Below, piece by piece: positions 26,720 through 34,649 of a DNA stretch of 64,000 bases (within the stretch, counting starts at the first letter, position 1; every line of letters starts with the position of its first letter). A model generated the notes under the pieces. The model saw nothing but the letters and a program-made list of their open reading frames with translations, was not told the DNA's origin and did no database searches. This stretch comes from Pseudomonas kilonensis. Its GTDB lineage: Bacteria > Pseudomonadota > Gammaproteobacteria > Pseudomonadales > Pseudomonadaceae. The stretch is taken from positions 62,001 to 126,000 of the forward strand of contig NZ_LHVH01000027.1 in NCBI RefSeq assembly GCF_001269885.1, given 5' to 3'. A program made the translations under genes and the position numbers.

Positions 26720-26911
26720 TCAAATCCGCACGTTGCCACGCGGTCCGGCAATCGCCCAGATGATCAGGCCCAGTACCGGCAACAGCAGGATCAGCAGCAC
26801 CCAGAGGATTTTCATCCCGATTTGCGCGCCACTCTTGAGTACATTGATGATCGCCCAGATATCGAGCGCCAGGATGATCAGGCCGACCAGGCCGTTGAAA
26901 GTGGAACCCAT
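26720..26911 (-). CDS. small PLDc N-terminal-type membrane protein
   Basis: 63 residues with two helices. MGSTFNGLVGLIILALDIWA and the pattern WVLLILLLPVLGLIIWAIAGPRG match the short phospholipase-D nuclease N-terminal (PLDc_N) domain that also exists alone in many bacteria. Function unknown. It ends 11 bp from the terminator. Confidence 0.85.
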   Translation of the reverse strand: MGSTFNGLVGLIILALDIWAIINVLKSGAQIGMKILWVLLILLLPVLGLIIWAIAGPRGNVRI

Positions 26912-26982
26912 GGTGTCGCTCCCAAATGGTGATGTGCACCCTTAGGATAGCGGGCGCCAGGCAAGGGTTCCGTTTTATTGCT

Positions 26983-27513
26983 TCAGACGTGGACCGCGAC
27001 CTTGAGGGCTTCCAGGGCCGGCGCGGCGGTGATGCCGACTTCGGCACACAACTCCAGCACCCGCGGCACGTCGTTGCCGTACACCAGCACCATTTGCAAT
27101 TCATCGTCGAGCAATTGGCTGAAGTTCATCAGCACGTAGCCGCCGTTTTCCTTGTTCAGGCTGCTCATCTGGATCTGGATGCGGTTCAGCGCGGTCAGGG
27201 CTTCGGTCTTCGCCAGTTGCTTGGGCTTGAGGTTGAACGCCACGCCGGGGCCGAACGAGGCGACGATCTGTTCGAACAGGTCCACGTAGGTGTCGGCCTG
27301 GAACAGCACGGTGTCCGGCAGGCTGCCCACCACTACCCACTCACCCAACGGGATGGGGAACGTGTCGTCGTAGTTGATATCGGGGTTGGCCGCCAGGAAA
27401 ACCGTCGGATCGGCGTAGGCCTGGGCCGCTTCGTCAGCGATTTTCGCGATGTCCGCCTCGCCGAGGCAGCCAGAGCTGATTTTACCGATGAGTTCGATGA
27501 GGGCGGCTTTCAT
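26983..27513 (-). CDS. conserved hypothetical protein, soluble
   Basis: 176 residues from ATG 27513 (MKAALIELIGKISSG). There is no signal peptide or membrane segment; the sequence is acidic and balanced, with FPIPLGEWVVVGSLPDTVLFQAD in the middle and LMNFSQLLDDELQMVLVYGNDVPRVL later. I do not recognise a named family. It lies downstream of the ankyrin gene on the same strand with a REP pair between. Confidence 0.75.
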   Translation of the reverse strand: MKAALIELIGKISSGCLGEADIAKIADEAAQAYADPTVFLAANPDINYDDTFPIPLGEWVVVGSLPDTVLFQADTYVDLFEQIVASFGPGVAFNLKPKQLAKTEALTALNRIQIQMSSLNKENGGYVLMNFSQLLDDELQMVLVYGNDVPRVLELCAEVGITAAPALEALKVAVHV

Positions 27514-27611
27514 GGGGTGAATCCTGTGGCGAAGGGTGTTTTGAGGGCGGGCAGGATAGCGCATTCGCATGCAGATTAGGATTGGAGAAGGACCTGTGGT
27601 GAACGAGCATT

Positions 27612-27701
27612 TTGTGGGAGCAAGGCTTGCCCGCGATGAAAACAACGCGGTCTCTCTGGAACCGAGGTGCCTGTATCGCGAGCAAGCTTTGCTCCCACAG
27701 C
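27612..27701. repeat. REP variant pair
   Basis: Inverted GTGGGAGCAAGGCTTGC-type cores between the hypothetical gene and the ankyrin gene. The inner part is nearly the same as that of the 25191-25280 copy. Confidence 0.85.
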
Positions 27702-27704
27702 CTT

Positions 27705-28223
27705 TCAGCCCAACAACTTTTCCAACTGCGCCGTGGTGTCCACCGCGCCCATGGTCTTGGCGGCATCGAGGGCCGAGACGCCGTTGGCATCCTTGGCTTT
27801 CGGGTCGGCGCCTTTGCCGATCAGGTAGTCGACGATTTCCACGCGGTTGAACATCGCCGCCATCATCAGCGCGGTACGGCCATCGAAAGAGGCGCCTTCC
27901 ACTTGCGCGCCGCCATCCACCAACGCCGAAACCACTGCCAGGTCGCCCTTGAACGCCGCGCCGGCAATCGGGCTCTGGCCGTTGTCGTTGCGGATTTCCG
28001 GATCGGCCTTATGCTCCAGCAGCACTTTCACCGTTTCCACATGCCCGTGGTAAGCGGCCAGCATCAACAAGGTGTCGCCCTTGTGGTTACGCAGGTTGGG
28101 TGGCAGGCCCTTGCTCAGCAACGCGGCCATCATGGCCGCATCACCCTGGCGTGCGACGTTGAACACCTGCTCGGCAAACTCCGCAGCCTCTTCCGGGGTC
28201 ATCTGGCGGCTTGTATCGGACAT
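27705..28223 (-). CDS. ankyrin-repeat protein
   Basis: 172 residues from ATG 28223 (MSDTSRQMTPEEAAEFAEQV). Four to five ankyrin repeats follow: LRNHKGDTLLMLAAYHGHVET, then IRNDNGQSPIAGAAFKGDLAV, SFDGRTALMMAAMFNRVEIV and AKDANGVSALDAA. No signal peptide, so cytoplasmic and probably protein-binding. It resembles AnkB-type proteins, but no catalase gene is adjacent here. Confidence 0.88.
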   Translation of the reverse strand: MSDTSRQMTPEEAAEFAEQVFNVARQGDAAMMAALLSKGLPPNLRNHKGDTLLMLAAYHGHVETVKVLLEHKADPEIRNDNGQSPIAGAAFKGDLAVVSALVDGGAQVEGASFDGRTALMMAAMFNRVEIVDYLIGKGADPKAKDANGVSALDAAKTMGAVDTTAQLEKLLG

Positions 28224-28317
28224 GGGAAACTCCACTCGGGTCTTCGCAAAGCGGCTAGTTTCCCGAGGGACCCGGGCGCTGTCATCCCTTTTTTCACTGT
28301 GCCCGTCATAGTCAGAA

Positions 28318-30156
28318 TCAATAACGCAATTGTCCGCCCTGAATCCGAACGGCCAGCTGCCGATCCACCCGCACGTAAGTATCGGTGCCCGGCAGCCAGG
28401 CGAAGATCGGCTCATCCCCGGTGACGCATGGGTCGAACGCTTCGGCCTTGAGGCGAGTCTTCTGGTACTTGAAGGTGCCGGTGGTGTCCATTTTTACCTT
28501 GATACGCAGGAACAGCGGCACGGCATAGGCAGGCAGCTTGCCTTGCAAAAACTGCAACAACTCGCTGAAGTCCAGGGTCGCCAGGGATTCGGACGGAGTG
28601 ATTGCCGCCATGCCGGCACGGCCATTGGTGCCATTGATCTCCACGCCATAAGCCACTGCCTCGGCCACCTGCGGATGTTGCAGCAGCACATTTTCGACTT
28701 CCGTGGTGGAGACGTTTTCGCCTTTCCAGCGATAGGTATCGCCGAGTCGATCAACGAACTGCCCATGCCCGAAACCAATGTTGCGCAACAGGTCTCCGGT
28801 ATTGAAGTAACGATCACCCGGCGCAAAGACATCCCGGCAGATGGTTTTTTCGGTCAAGGCCTGATCGGTGTAGCCATCCAGCGGCGCCTTCTCGTCGATC
28901 CGCGCCAGCAACAGGCCCGGTTGGCCCCTGGGCACTTTTTGCATGCGACCTTGCAGGTTGCGCAACGGCAGGCCGCTGGCATGGTCGTACTGCACCAATT
29001 CCCAGCCCATCAGGGAAAACCCGACGGTGTTGTCGAAATTCAGGATATTGGTGAAACCGATATTGCCGTCGCTGGCCGCATACAGCTCACAGATGTGGTC
29101 GATGCCAAACCGGGTCTTGAAGGTCGACCAGGCACCGGGCCGCAGACCGTTGCCGATCATTTTCTTCACACCGTGGTGACGGTCATCGGCAGCGACAGGC
29201 TGGTCGATCAGGTAGCGGCACAACTCACCGACATACCCCAGCGTGGTCGCCCGATAACGGCGTACGTCGTTCCAGAACTGGCTGGCGCTGAACTTGCGCC
29301 GAATCGCGAAGCCCGATGCACCACAGATCGCTGCGCCCCAGCACACGCACAAGCCCGTGGCGTGGTACAGCGGCAACGTGCAATACACGACATCGTCGGG
29401 CTGCATGTCCAAGGCGATCAGGCCGAAGCTGGTGGACGTGCGCATCCAGCGACCATGGCGAAACACCCCAGCCTTGGGCAGCCCGGTGGTGCCCGAGGTG
29501 TAGAGATAAAAACACGGGTCGTTGCAGAACACCTGCTGGCTGCACGCCGGGTTATCGCTTGGGTAATCCTCGCTGCCAGCCATCAGGTCGATGAAACCGG
29601 ACGGGGCATCGGACGGGATATCGGCGCTGTCCTGATCCGCCAGCCACCAGGTCCTGCTGCTCGATAGAGTGGTTCGCTCTCGTATGTCGTTGAAGGCCGC
29701 GACCCGTTCATCCCCCACCACCACCGCGACCGGGTTGACCAGGGCCAGGCTGTGCACCAGCGCGTCGCCGGTTTGCGAGGTGTTGAGCATGGCACTGACC
29801 GCGCCAACCTTGGCCATCGCCAGCACGCTGATCAACAGCTGTGGCCGGTTCTCGATGAATATCGCCACGCAATCGCCCTTGCCGATGCCCTGGGCCAGCA
29901 GGTAATGGGCGATGCGATTGGCCTGCGCGTTGACCTGTGCATAACTCAACACCGTAGCGCCGCACAGCAGTGCCGGGCCCTGGGGATTGCGTTGCGTGGC
30001 CTGCTCGAAACACCAGCCCAGGCCGCAAGGCTGGGTCGGGTCCTGGACGTTGGCCAGCTTCATGCCTTTGACGATCCGGGGGACGGCTCTGGCAATGGCT
30101 GGCAGCTTGCGCAGCATCATGCCCCAGGTAATCGCGTCGCTGGGTGTACGACTCAT
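28318..30156 (-). CDS. long-chain acyl-CoA synthetase (FATP/FadD6 type)
   Basis: 612 residues from ATG 30156 (MSRTPSDAITWGMMLRKLP). The AMP-binding P-loop is YLYTSGTTGLPKAGVFRH; later motifs are DRYFNTGDLLRN and RLGDTYRWKGENVSTTEVENVL, and GTFKYQKTRLKAE holds the catalytic lysine. The arrangement fits the very-long-chain/FATP branch that activates fatty acids with ATP and CoA. GGGGAAGA precedes the start. Two direct repeats in the upstream spacer may be operators. Confidence 0.88.
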   Translation of the reverse strand: MSRTPSDAITWGMMLRKLPAIARAVPRIVKGMKLANVQDPTQPCGLGWCFEQATQRNPQGPALLCGATVLSYAQVNAQANRIAHYLLAQGIGKGDCVAIFIENRPQLLISVLAMAKVGAVSAMLNTSQTGDALVHSLALVNPVAVVVGDERVAAFNDIRERTTLSSSRTWWLADQDSADIPSDAPSGFIDLMAGSEDYPSDNPACSQQVFCNDPCFYLYTSGTTGLPKAGVFRHGRWMRTSTSFGLIALDMQPDDVVYCTLPLYHATGLCVCWGAAICGASGFAIRRKFSASQFWNDVRRYRATTLGYVGELCRYLIDQPVAADDRHHGVKKMIGNGLRPGAWSTFKTRFGIDHICELYAASDGNIGFTNILNFDNTVGFSLMGWELVQYDHASGLPLRNLQGRMQKVPRGQPGLLLARIDEKAPLDGYTDQALTEKTICRDVFAPGDRYFNTGDLLRNIGFGHGQFVDRLGDTYRWKGENVSTTEVENVLLQHPQVAEAVAYGVEINGTNGRAGMAAITPSESLATLDFSELLQFLQGKLPAYAVPLFLRIKVKMDTTGTFKYQKTRLKAEAFDPCVTGDEPIFAWLPGTDTYVRVDRQLAVRIQGGQLRY

Positions 30157-30352
30157 GGTGATCTTCCCCGTTCGACCTCGTGGGTCTCGGTTCTTGTTAT
30201 CGGGCAGGAGGTGATTTGGCTCGAAAGTACGCTGGCAATTGCGGCGCTGTACACGCGGTTTTTGCAATGTTTTGTATCCGCTGCCCGAGACAGGCGAAGC
30301 GTGAGCGCCGCAAAACGATTTGGTTCCAAAAATCATTGCCCGACCACGCAAA

Positions 30353-30391
30353 ATGCAGGATGCACGATGGCGATTCATGCAAGATGCACGA
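30353..30391. repeat. two direct repeats ATGCA(A/G)GATGCACGA
   Basis: ATGCAGGATGCACGA (30353-30367) and ATGCAAGATGCACGA (30377-30391) share 14 of 15 bases at a 24-bp period. Each contains TGCA-N3-TGCA. They sit in the divergent spacer 30157-30510 between the acyl-CoA synthetase and DUF3509 genes, which otherwise shows no gene. Probably a regulator site (inference). Confidence 0.5.
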
Positions 30392-30510
30392 AATCAAAAA
30401 TACAGCAAAAACATAACTATCTGTTTTTAAAGGATTTTATATAAAGCCAAATGCTGGCACAGACAGTGCAACCTCTTCTCCACGGTTTGCCATACATGGA
30501 GCAGTCAACT

Positions 30511-30789
30511 ATGAACATGATTCAAGAAAAGTTTGCGTCCCTGTTTTCCAACTACGAAGTGACCACCCAGCCCCGCCCGGATGGCGGCATTTTGCTGACC
30601 TTGCGTAATAGTGACGGCAAGCTGTTCAAACGCACGATTTCCTATGCTCAATTGCATGCGGGGGATCAGTTGTCCTGGGCGATCAGTGCGATTCGTCGTG
30701 ACCTGGCTGAACAGGCTAGCGAGTTGCCACAGATCACCTTGTTGCAGAGCCAGCATCGGTTTGCTTTGCCGACTTACCATAGCGCGTGA
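30511..30789 (+). CDS. DUF3509 family protein
   Basis: 92 residues from ATG 30511 (MNMIQEKFASLFSNYEVTTQ). NYEVTTQPRPDGGILLTLRN, RTISYAQLHAGDQLSWAI and AIRRDLAEQ match the small DUF3509 proteins common in Pseudomonas. Function unknown. An ATG five codons upstream is also possible. It ends shortly before a strong terminator. Confidence 0.85.
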   Translation: MNMIQEKFASLFSNYEVTTQPRPDGGILLTLRNSDGKLFKRTISYAQLHAGDQLSWAISAIRRDLAEQASELPQITLLQSQHRFALPTYHSA

Positions 30790-30824
30790 TTTTGCTGGAA
30801 AAACGCGGTGCTGCTTGCTAAAAA

Positions 30825-30866
30825 AAACGGCGCTTCTTTCAGAAATGGGAAGCGCCGTTTTTTTTT
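30825..30866 (+). terminator. terminator of the DUF3509 gene and left edge of inverted element copy 2
   Basis: Twelve-bp perfect stem AAACGGCGCTTC (30825-30836) / GAAGCGCCGTTT (30849-30860) followed by a T9 tract. The same GGCGCT/AGCGCC hairpin occurs near 5606-5636 at the left edge of element copy 1, so it seems to be part of the element. Confidence 0.85.
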
Positions 30867-31128
30867 GCGCCTTCTTTTGGGGTGTGTATATCCGTTTCTT
30901 CGGTAACGGCTGCTGACGGTTCCGCTCTTACAGCGGCTCACTTTTGAGAAGCGCAAAAGTAAGCAAAACGCTCCTGCCCCACCACTCGGCACCTCGCCTA
31001 GGCTCGGTGTGCCCTCACTCCACAATGCCTGCGTTCGGCCAGCGTGGTTAACGGGGCGCCGAGATCAACGTCCACCGCGAGGCGGCCTAACAGCCGACCT
31101 GGCTCTCCCGGTCGTACACACGTTAGAT

Positions 31129-31290
31129 CTGTGGGAGCAAAGCTTGCTCGCGATGGCGGTGGCTCAGTCACATGGATGTTGGGTTTGCTGGCCTCATCGC
31201 GAGCAAGCTTTGCTCCCACAGGGGATTTGGGTGTTCATGAGTCTTGTGTTCACCGCAGCCCCATTGTGGGAGTGAGCTTGCTCGCGATAG
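31129..31290. repeat. three REP cores inside element copy 2
   Basis: An inverted pair of the GTGGGAGCAAAGCTTGCTCG subtype (31129-31222) and a third single core (31265-31290) in the centre of the long inverted element. Confidence 0.82.
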
Positions 31291-31326
31291 CGGTGGCCCA
31301 GCCACATAGATGCCGGCCTGTGCCCT

Positions 31327-31368
31327 GCTCTTGCTCTTGCTCTTGCTCTTGCTCTTGCTCTTGCTCTT
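31327..31368. repeat. hexanucleotide microsatellite (GCTCTT)7
   Basis: Seven perfect tandem GCTCTT units, then GC, TTTG and GATCTTGATCT. It lies at the inner edge of the right arm of element copy 2, where copy 1 has only a short AGATCAAGATC sequence, so the tract looks like an expansion by slippage. Confidence 0.95.
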
Positions 31369-31667
31369 GCTTTGGATCTTGATCTGGGCGCCCCGTTAAA
31401 CCACGCTGGCCGAACGCAGGCATTGCGCAGTGGGCAACCCGGCATGGATGCCGGGTTAGCCGCGCTGGGCCATGGATGGCCCTTCGCGGCGGGCCCACGG
31501 AGCAATGCCGGAGTGAGGGCATGCCGAGCCTAAGCGAGGCACCGAGTGGTGGGGCAAAGCGCTTTTGGTTACTTTTGGCGCTCTTCCAAAAGTGACCCGC
31601 CGTCAGGGCGGAACCATAAGCCGCCGTTACCGAAATAACGGATATACACCCCCCCTAAGAACGCAGG

Positions 31668-32201
31668 TCAATCCTCCAAACGAGGAAACCGCCGAGCAAT
31701 ATCATCCCCCGTAACCTCAGCAACCACCCCCTGCAAATCACCAGACAAACGAATCGTAACGAAATGCGGCCGCTCCCCCCTGTCAAACCAATGCGGCATA
31801 CCAGCAGGCACCGTTATCAAGTCGCTCCTTTCACACAGCACCGCATAGACATAATCCCCAACGTGCAGGTTAAACAAGCCACGACCAGCAACGAAAAATC
31901 GCACTTCATCCTGACTATGGCGATACTCATCGAGCTCCCCAGCCTGTTCCGGCTGATCACTGCTGACACTGACGACATCGACCGCCACATAACCGCGCTC
32001 AGTCATCAACCCATCGATCTGAGCCTGGTAAGCCGCAATGATCTCTTCCTCACTGGCACCCGGCTGGATTTTCACCGCCGCTTCCCAACGGGCAAAGTGA
32101 ATACCTTGTTCAGCCAGGGTCGCGGCAATGTCCTCAAAGTGGGTCAACACCTTGTTCGGAATATCAGGGCTCGAGACGTGATAGACGGACAGGCTGCTCA
32201 T
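31668..32201 (-). CDS. acireductone dioxygenase-like cupin (MtnD family, altered metal site)
   Basis: 177 residues, the MtnD length. MtnD features include RGYVAVDVVSV, QDEVRFFVAGRGLFNLHVGD, VYAVLCERSDLITVPAGMPHWFD and a C-terminal DDIARRFPRLED. The known metal ligands are His-x-His-x3-Glu plus a later His. Here the first is tyrosine (EYRHSQDEVRF; codon TAT), while the second His, the Glu and the PHW histidine remain. The loop before it also looks shorter than usual. mtnB and mtnC, which I recall flanking it in P. aeruginosa, are absent. It may be non-functional in methionine salvage or have changed activity. Confidence 0.8.
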   Translation of the reverse strand: MSSLSVYHVSSPDIPNKVLTHFEDIAATLAEQGIHFARWEAAVKIQPGASEEEIIAAYQAQIDGLMTERGYVAVDVVSVSSDQPEQAGELDEYRHSQDEVRFFVAGRGLFNLHVGDYVYAVLCERSDLITVPAGMPHWFDRGERPHFVTIRLSGDLQGVVAEVTGDDIARRFPRLED

Positions 32202-32235
32202 GACAATGGCTCCAGAAAATTAACGGTTCGAAGGC

Positions 32236-33381
32236 TCATGGCCGGTCCTCTTGCATACGTGTGGCAATGATAACGGCTGCCGCGAAAGCCGCGAGGCTGG
32301 CGAGACTGAACGTCCAACTGGCACCCAAGGTGTTCCAGCTATAGCCGGAATACAACGCGCCCAAGGCCCCGCCCGTGCCGGCCAGCGCCGCATACAGCGC
32401 CTGCCCCTGACCTTGCTGGCGAGGCCCGAAGCTGCGTTGCACGAAATGGATGGCAGCGGCGTGAAAGCTGCCGAAGGTCGCCGCATGCAGCACCTGGGCG
32501 AACAACAATACCCAGAGAAACTCGGCCAGCGAACCCAACAACAACCAGCGCAACGCCGCCAGCAGGAAGCTCGCCAGCAGCACCCGGCGCACGGAAAACC
32601 GCGTCAGGATCCGGCTCATCAGCAGGAAGACCAAAACTTCCGCCACCACGCCAAGGGCCCAGAGCAGGCCGATCAACCCGCGACTGTAGCCCAGGTGTTC
32701 GAGGTGCAAGGTCAGGAAGGTGTAATACGGCCCGTGGCTCACCTGCATCAGGCCCACACAGGTATAGAACGCCAGCACGCCAGGGTTGCGCAGTTGCCGC
32801 AGGAAGCCCTCCCCCGAAATGCGCGGCCCCTGCAGTGGCTGGGCGTTGGGCACCCAGAAGCTGGCGAGCACGATGCCGGCCATGATCAACACCAGCGCCA
32901 CCGGGTAGATGTCCAGGCTCAGCCATTCGAACAAGCGGCCGAGCACCACCACGGTGATGATGAAACCGATGGAACCCCATAGACGGATCTGGCTGTAGCG
33001 CGAGGCCTGCCCACCCAGATGGGCCAGGGTAATGACTTCGAACTGCGGCAACACCGCGTGCCAGAAGAACGCATGCAGCGCCATGACCATCGCCAGCCAG
33101 GCGTAGCTTTTATCGATGAAGATCAGCGAGAAGGCCAGCAGCGTGCAGATCGCGCCGAAACGCACGATCGCCAGGCGCCGGCCGGTGTAATCCCCCAGCC
33201 AGCCCCAGATGTTCGGCGCCACGCAGCGCATCAGCATGGGAATCGCCACCAGCTCGCCGATGCGCGCCGCGTTGAACCCCAGGTGATCGAAATACAGCGC
33301 CAGGAACGGCGCCGTCGAACCGAGCAGCGCGAAATAGAACAGATAGAAACTGGAGAGCCGCCAGTACGGCAGTGCCGCCAC
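32236..33381 (-). CDS. MFS transporter of the HcaT/PA1682-like type
   Basis: 381 residues with 12 helices. It starts at GTG 33381 (MAALPYWRLSSFYLFYFALLG); a downstream ATG is possible but would trim helix 1. Signature stretches are APFLALYFDHLGFNAARIGEL, WGWLGDYTGRR and QIRLWGSIGFIITVVVLG, as in nucleoside/phenylpropionate-type (HcaT-like) MFS proteins. It is 34 bp after aroC and 34 bp before the mtnD-like gene, so the three may be co-transcribed. Substrate unknown. Confidence 0.85.
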   Translation of the reverse strand: MAALPYWRLSSFYLFYFALLGSTAPFLALYFDHLGFNAARIGELVAIPMLMRCVAPNIWGWLGDYTGRRLAIVRFGAICTLLAFSLIFIDKSYAWLAMVMALHAFFWHAVLPQFEVITLAHLGGQASRYSQIRLWGSIGFIITVVVLGRLFEWLSLDIYPVALVLIMAGIVLASFWVPNAQPLQGPRISGEGFLRQLRNPGVLAFYTCVGLMQVSHGPYYTFLTLHLEHLGYSRGLIGLLWALGVVAEVLVFLLMSRILTRFSVRRVLLASFLLAALRWLLLGSLAEFLWVLLFAQVLHAATFGSFHAAAIHFVQRSFGPRQQGQGQALYAALAGTGGALGALYSGYSWNTLGASWTFSLASLAAFAAAVIIATRMQEDRP

Positions 33382-33415
33382 GGCCGTCAGGCCACGGCGG
33401 TCGGCAGGCCAACCA

Positions 33416-34507
33416 TCAAAGCTGCCCCAGCACCGGGGTGCTGACGCGAACGTCGGCGTTCTGGCCGCGATGACGCAGCAGGTGATCCATCAGCACGATC
33501 GCCATCATCGCCTCGGCGATGGGCGTGGCACGGATGCCGACGCACGGGTCATGACGGCCCTTGGTGATGACGTCCACCGGGTTGCCATGGATGTCGATGG
33601 AGCGGCCCGGCGTGGTGATGCTGGACGTCGGCTTCAAGGCCAGGTGCGCCACGATCGGCTGGCCCGAGGAGATGCCGCCGAGGATGCCGCCGGCATTGTT
33701 GCTCAGGAAACCTTGCGGGGTCAGTTCGTCACGGTGCTCGGTGCCGCGCTGGGCGACACAGGCGAAACCGGCGCCGATCTCCACGCCTTTCACCGCGTTG
33801 ATGCTCATCAGCGCGTGGGCCAGCTCGGCGTCGAGGCGGTCGAAGATCGGCTCGCCAAGGCCCGGCATCACCCCTTCGGCGACCACGGTGATCTTCGCGC
33901 CGACCGAATCCTGGTCCCGGCGCAGTTGGTCCATGTAGGCCTCGAGTTCCGGCACCTTGTCCGGGTCGGGGCAGAAGAAGGCGTTCTGCTCCACCGACTC
34001 CCAGGTCTTGAACGGGATTTCGATGGGGCCCAACTGGCTCATGTAGCCACGGATGACGATGCCCTGACTGGCCAGGTACTTCTTGGCAATCGCCCCGGCT
34101 GCCACACGCATGGCGGTTTCCCGCGCCGAGCTGCGACCGCCGCCACGGTAGTCGCGCTCACCGTATTTGTGGTGGTAGGTGTAGTCGGCGTGGGCCGGGC
34201 GGAACAGGTCCTTGATGGCCGAGTAGTCCTTGGACTTCTGGTCGGTGTTGCGAATCAACAGGCCGATGGCGCAGCCGGTGGTGCGCCCTTCGAACACGCC
34301 GGAGAGGATTTCGACTTCATCGGCTTCCTGGCGCTGGGTGGTGTGGCGGCTGGTGCCGGGCTTGCGCCGGTCCAGGTCACGTTGCAGGTCGTCCAGGGAA
34401 ATCTCCAGGCCCGGCGGGCAGCCGTCGACAATGGCGACCAACGCCGGGCCATGGCTTTCGCCCGCGGTGGTGACAGTGAACAGCTTGCCGTAGGTATTGC
34501 CGGACAT
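33416..34507 (-). CDS. aroC: chorismate synthase
   Basis: 363 residues. It converts 5-enolpyruvylshikimate-3-phosphate to chorismate using reduced FMN. The family signatures are all present: GESHGPALVAIVDGCPPG, RHTTQRQEADEVEILSGVFEG, RGGGRSSARETAMRVAAGAI, and RAT plus GRHDPCVGIRA near the C-terminus. A normal start MSGNTYGKLFTVTT. Confidence 0.98.
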   Translation of the reverse strand: MSGNTYGKLFTVTTAGESHGPALVAIVDGCPPGLEISLDDLQRDLDRRKPGTSRHTTQRQEADEVEILSGVFEGRTTGCAIGLLIRNTDQKSKDYSAIKDLFRPAHADYTYHHKYGERDYRGGGRSSARETAMRVAAGAIAKKYLASQGIVIRGYMSQLGPIEIPFKTWESVEQNAFFCPDPDKVPELEAYMDQLRRDQDSVGAKITVVAEGVMPGLGEPIFDRLDAELAHALMSINAVKGVEIGAGFACVAQRGTEHRDELTPQGFLSNNAGGILGGISSGQPIVAHLALKPTSSITTPGRSIDIHGNPVDVITKGRHDPCVGIRATPIAEAMMAIVLMDHLLRHRGQNADVRVSTPVLGQL

Positions 34508-34649
34508 GCAGGGTGCTCCGTGAAATCGCTGAGAGACTCAACCTTGGATTCGTAATGCGCGCCAGTATACGCAGGCTCCCCGCGTAGTTCATCCTCGAAC
34601 CTTATCGGCGGCCACCAGTCCAACCGGCACCTTCGCAACTAATGGCGTG

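Larger units (their letters stand above)
30825..31651. repeat. long inverted hairpin-rich repeat element, copy 2
   Basis: Same family as 5587-6441. The left arm (about 30885-31110) has lost roughly 95 bp that in copy 1 include the ATCCCGGCAT hairpin; the right arm (about 31385-31651) is complete. The centre holds REP cores and a (GCTCTT)7 tract. It too lies between convergent genes (DUF3509 and the mtnD-like gene). Confidence 0.83.

Noticed and set aside
31044..31522. Frames encoding Cys-Ser or Gln-Glu dipeptide runs
   Set aside because: These are translations of the (GCTCTT)7 tract, not coding sequence.
5500..31700. CRISPR array from the many spaced palindromic repeats
   Set aside because: REPs occur singly or in inverted pairs and far apart, with no regular direct-repeat/spacer pattern and no cas genes.
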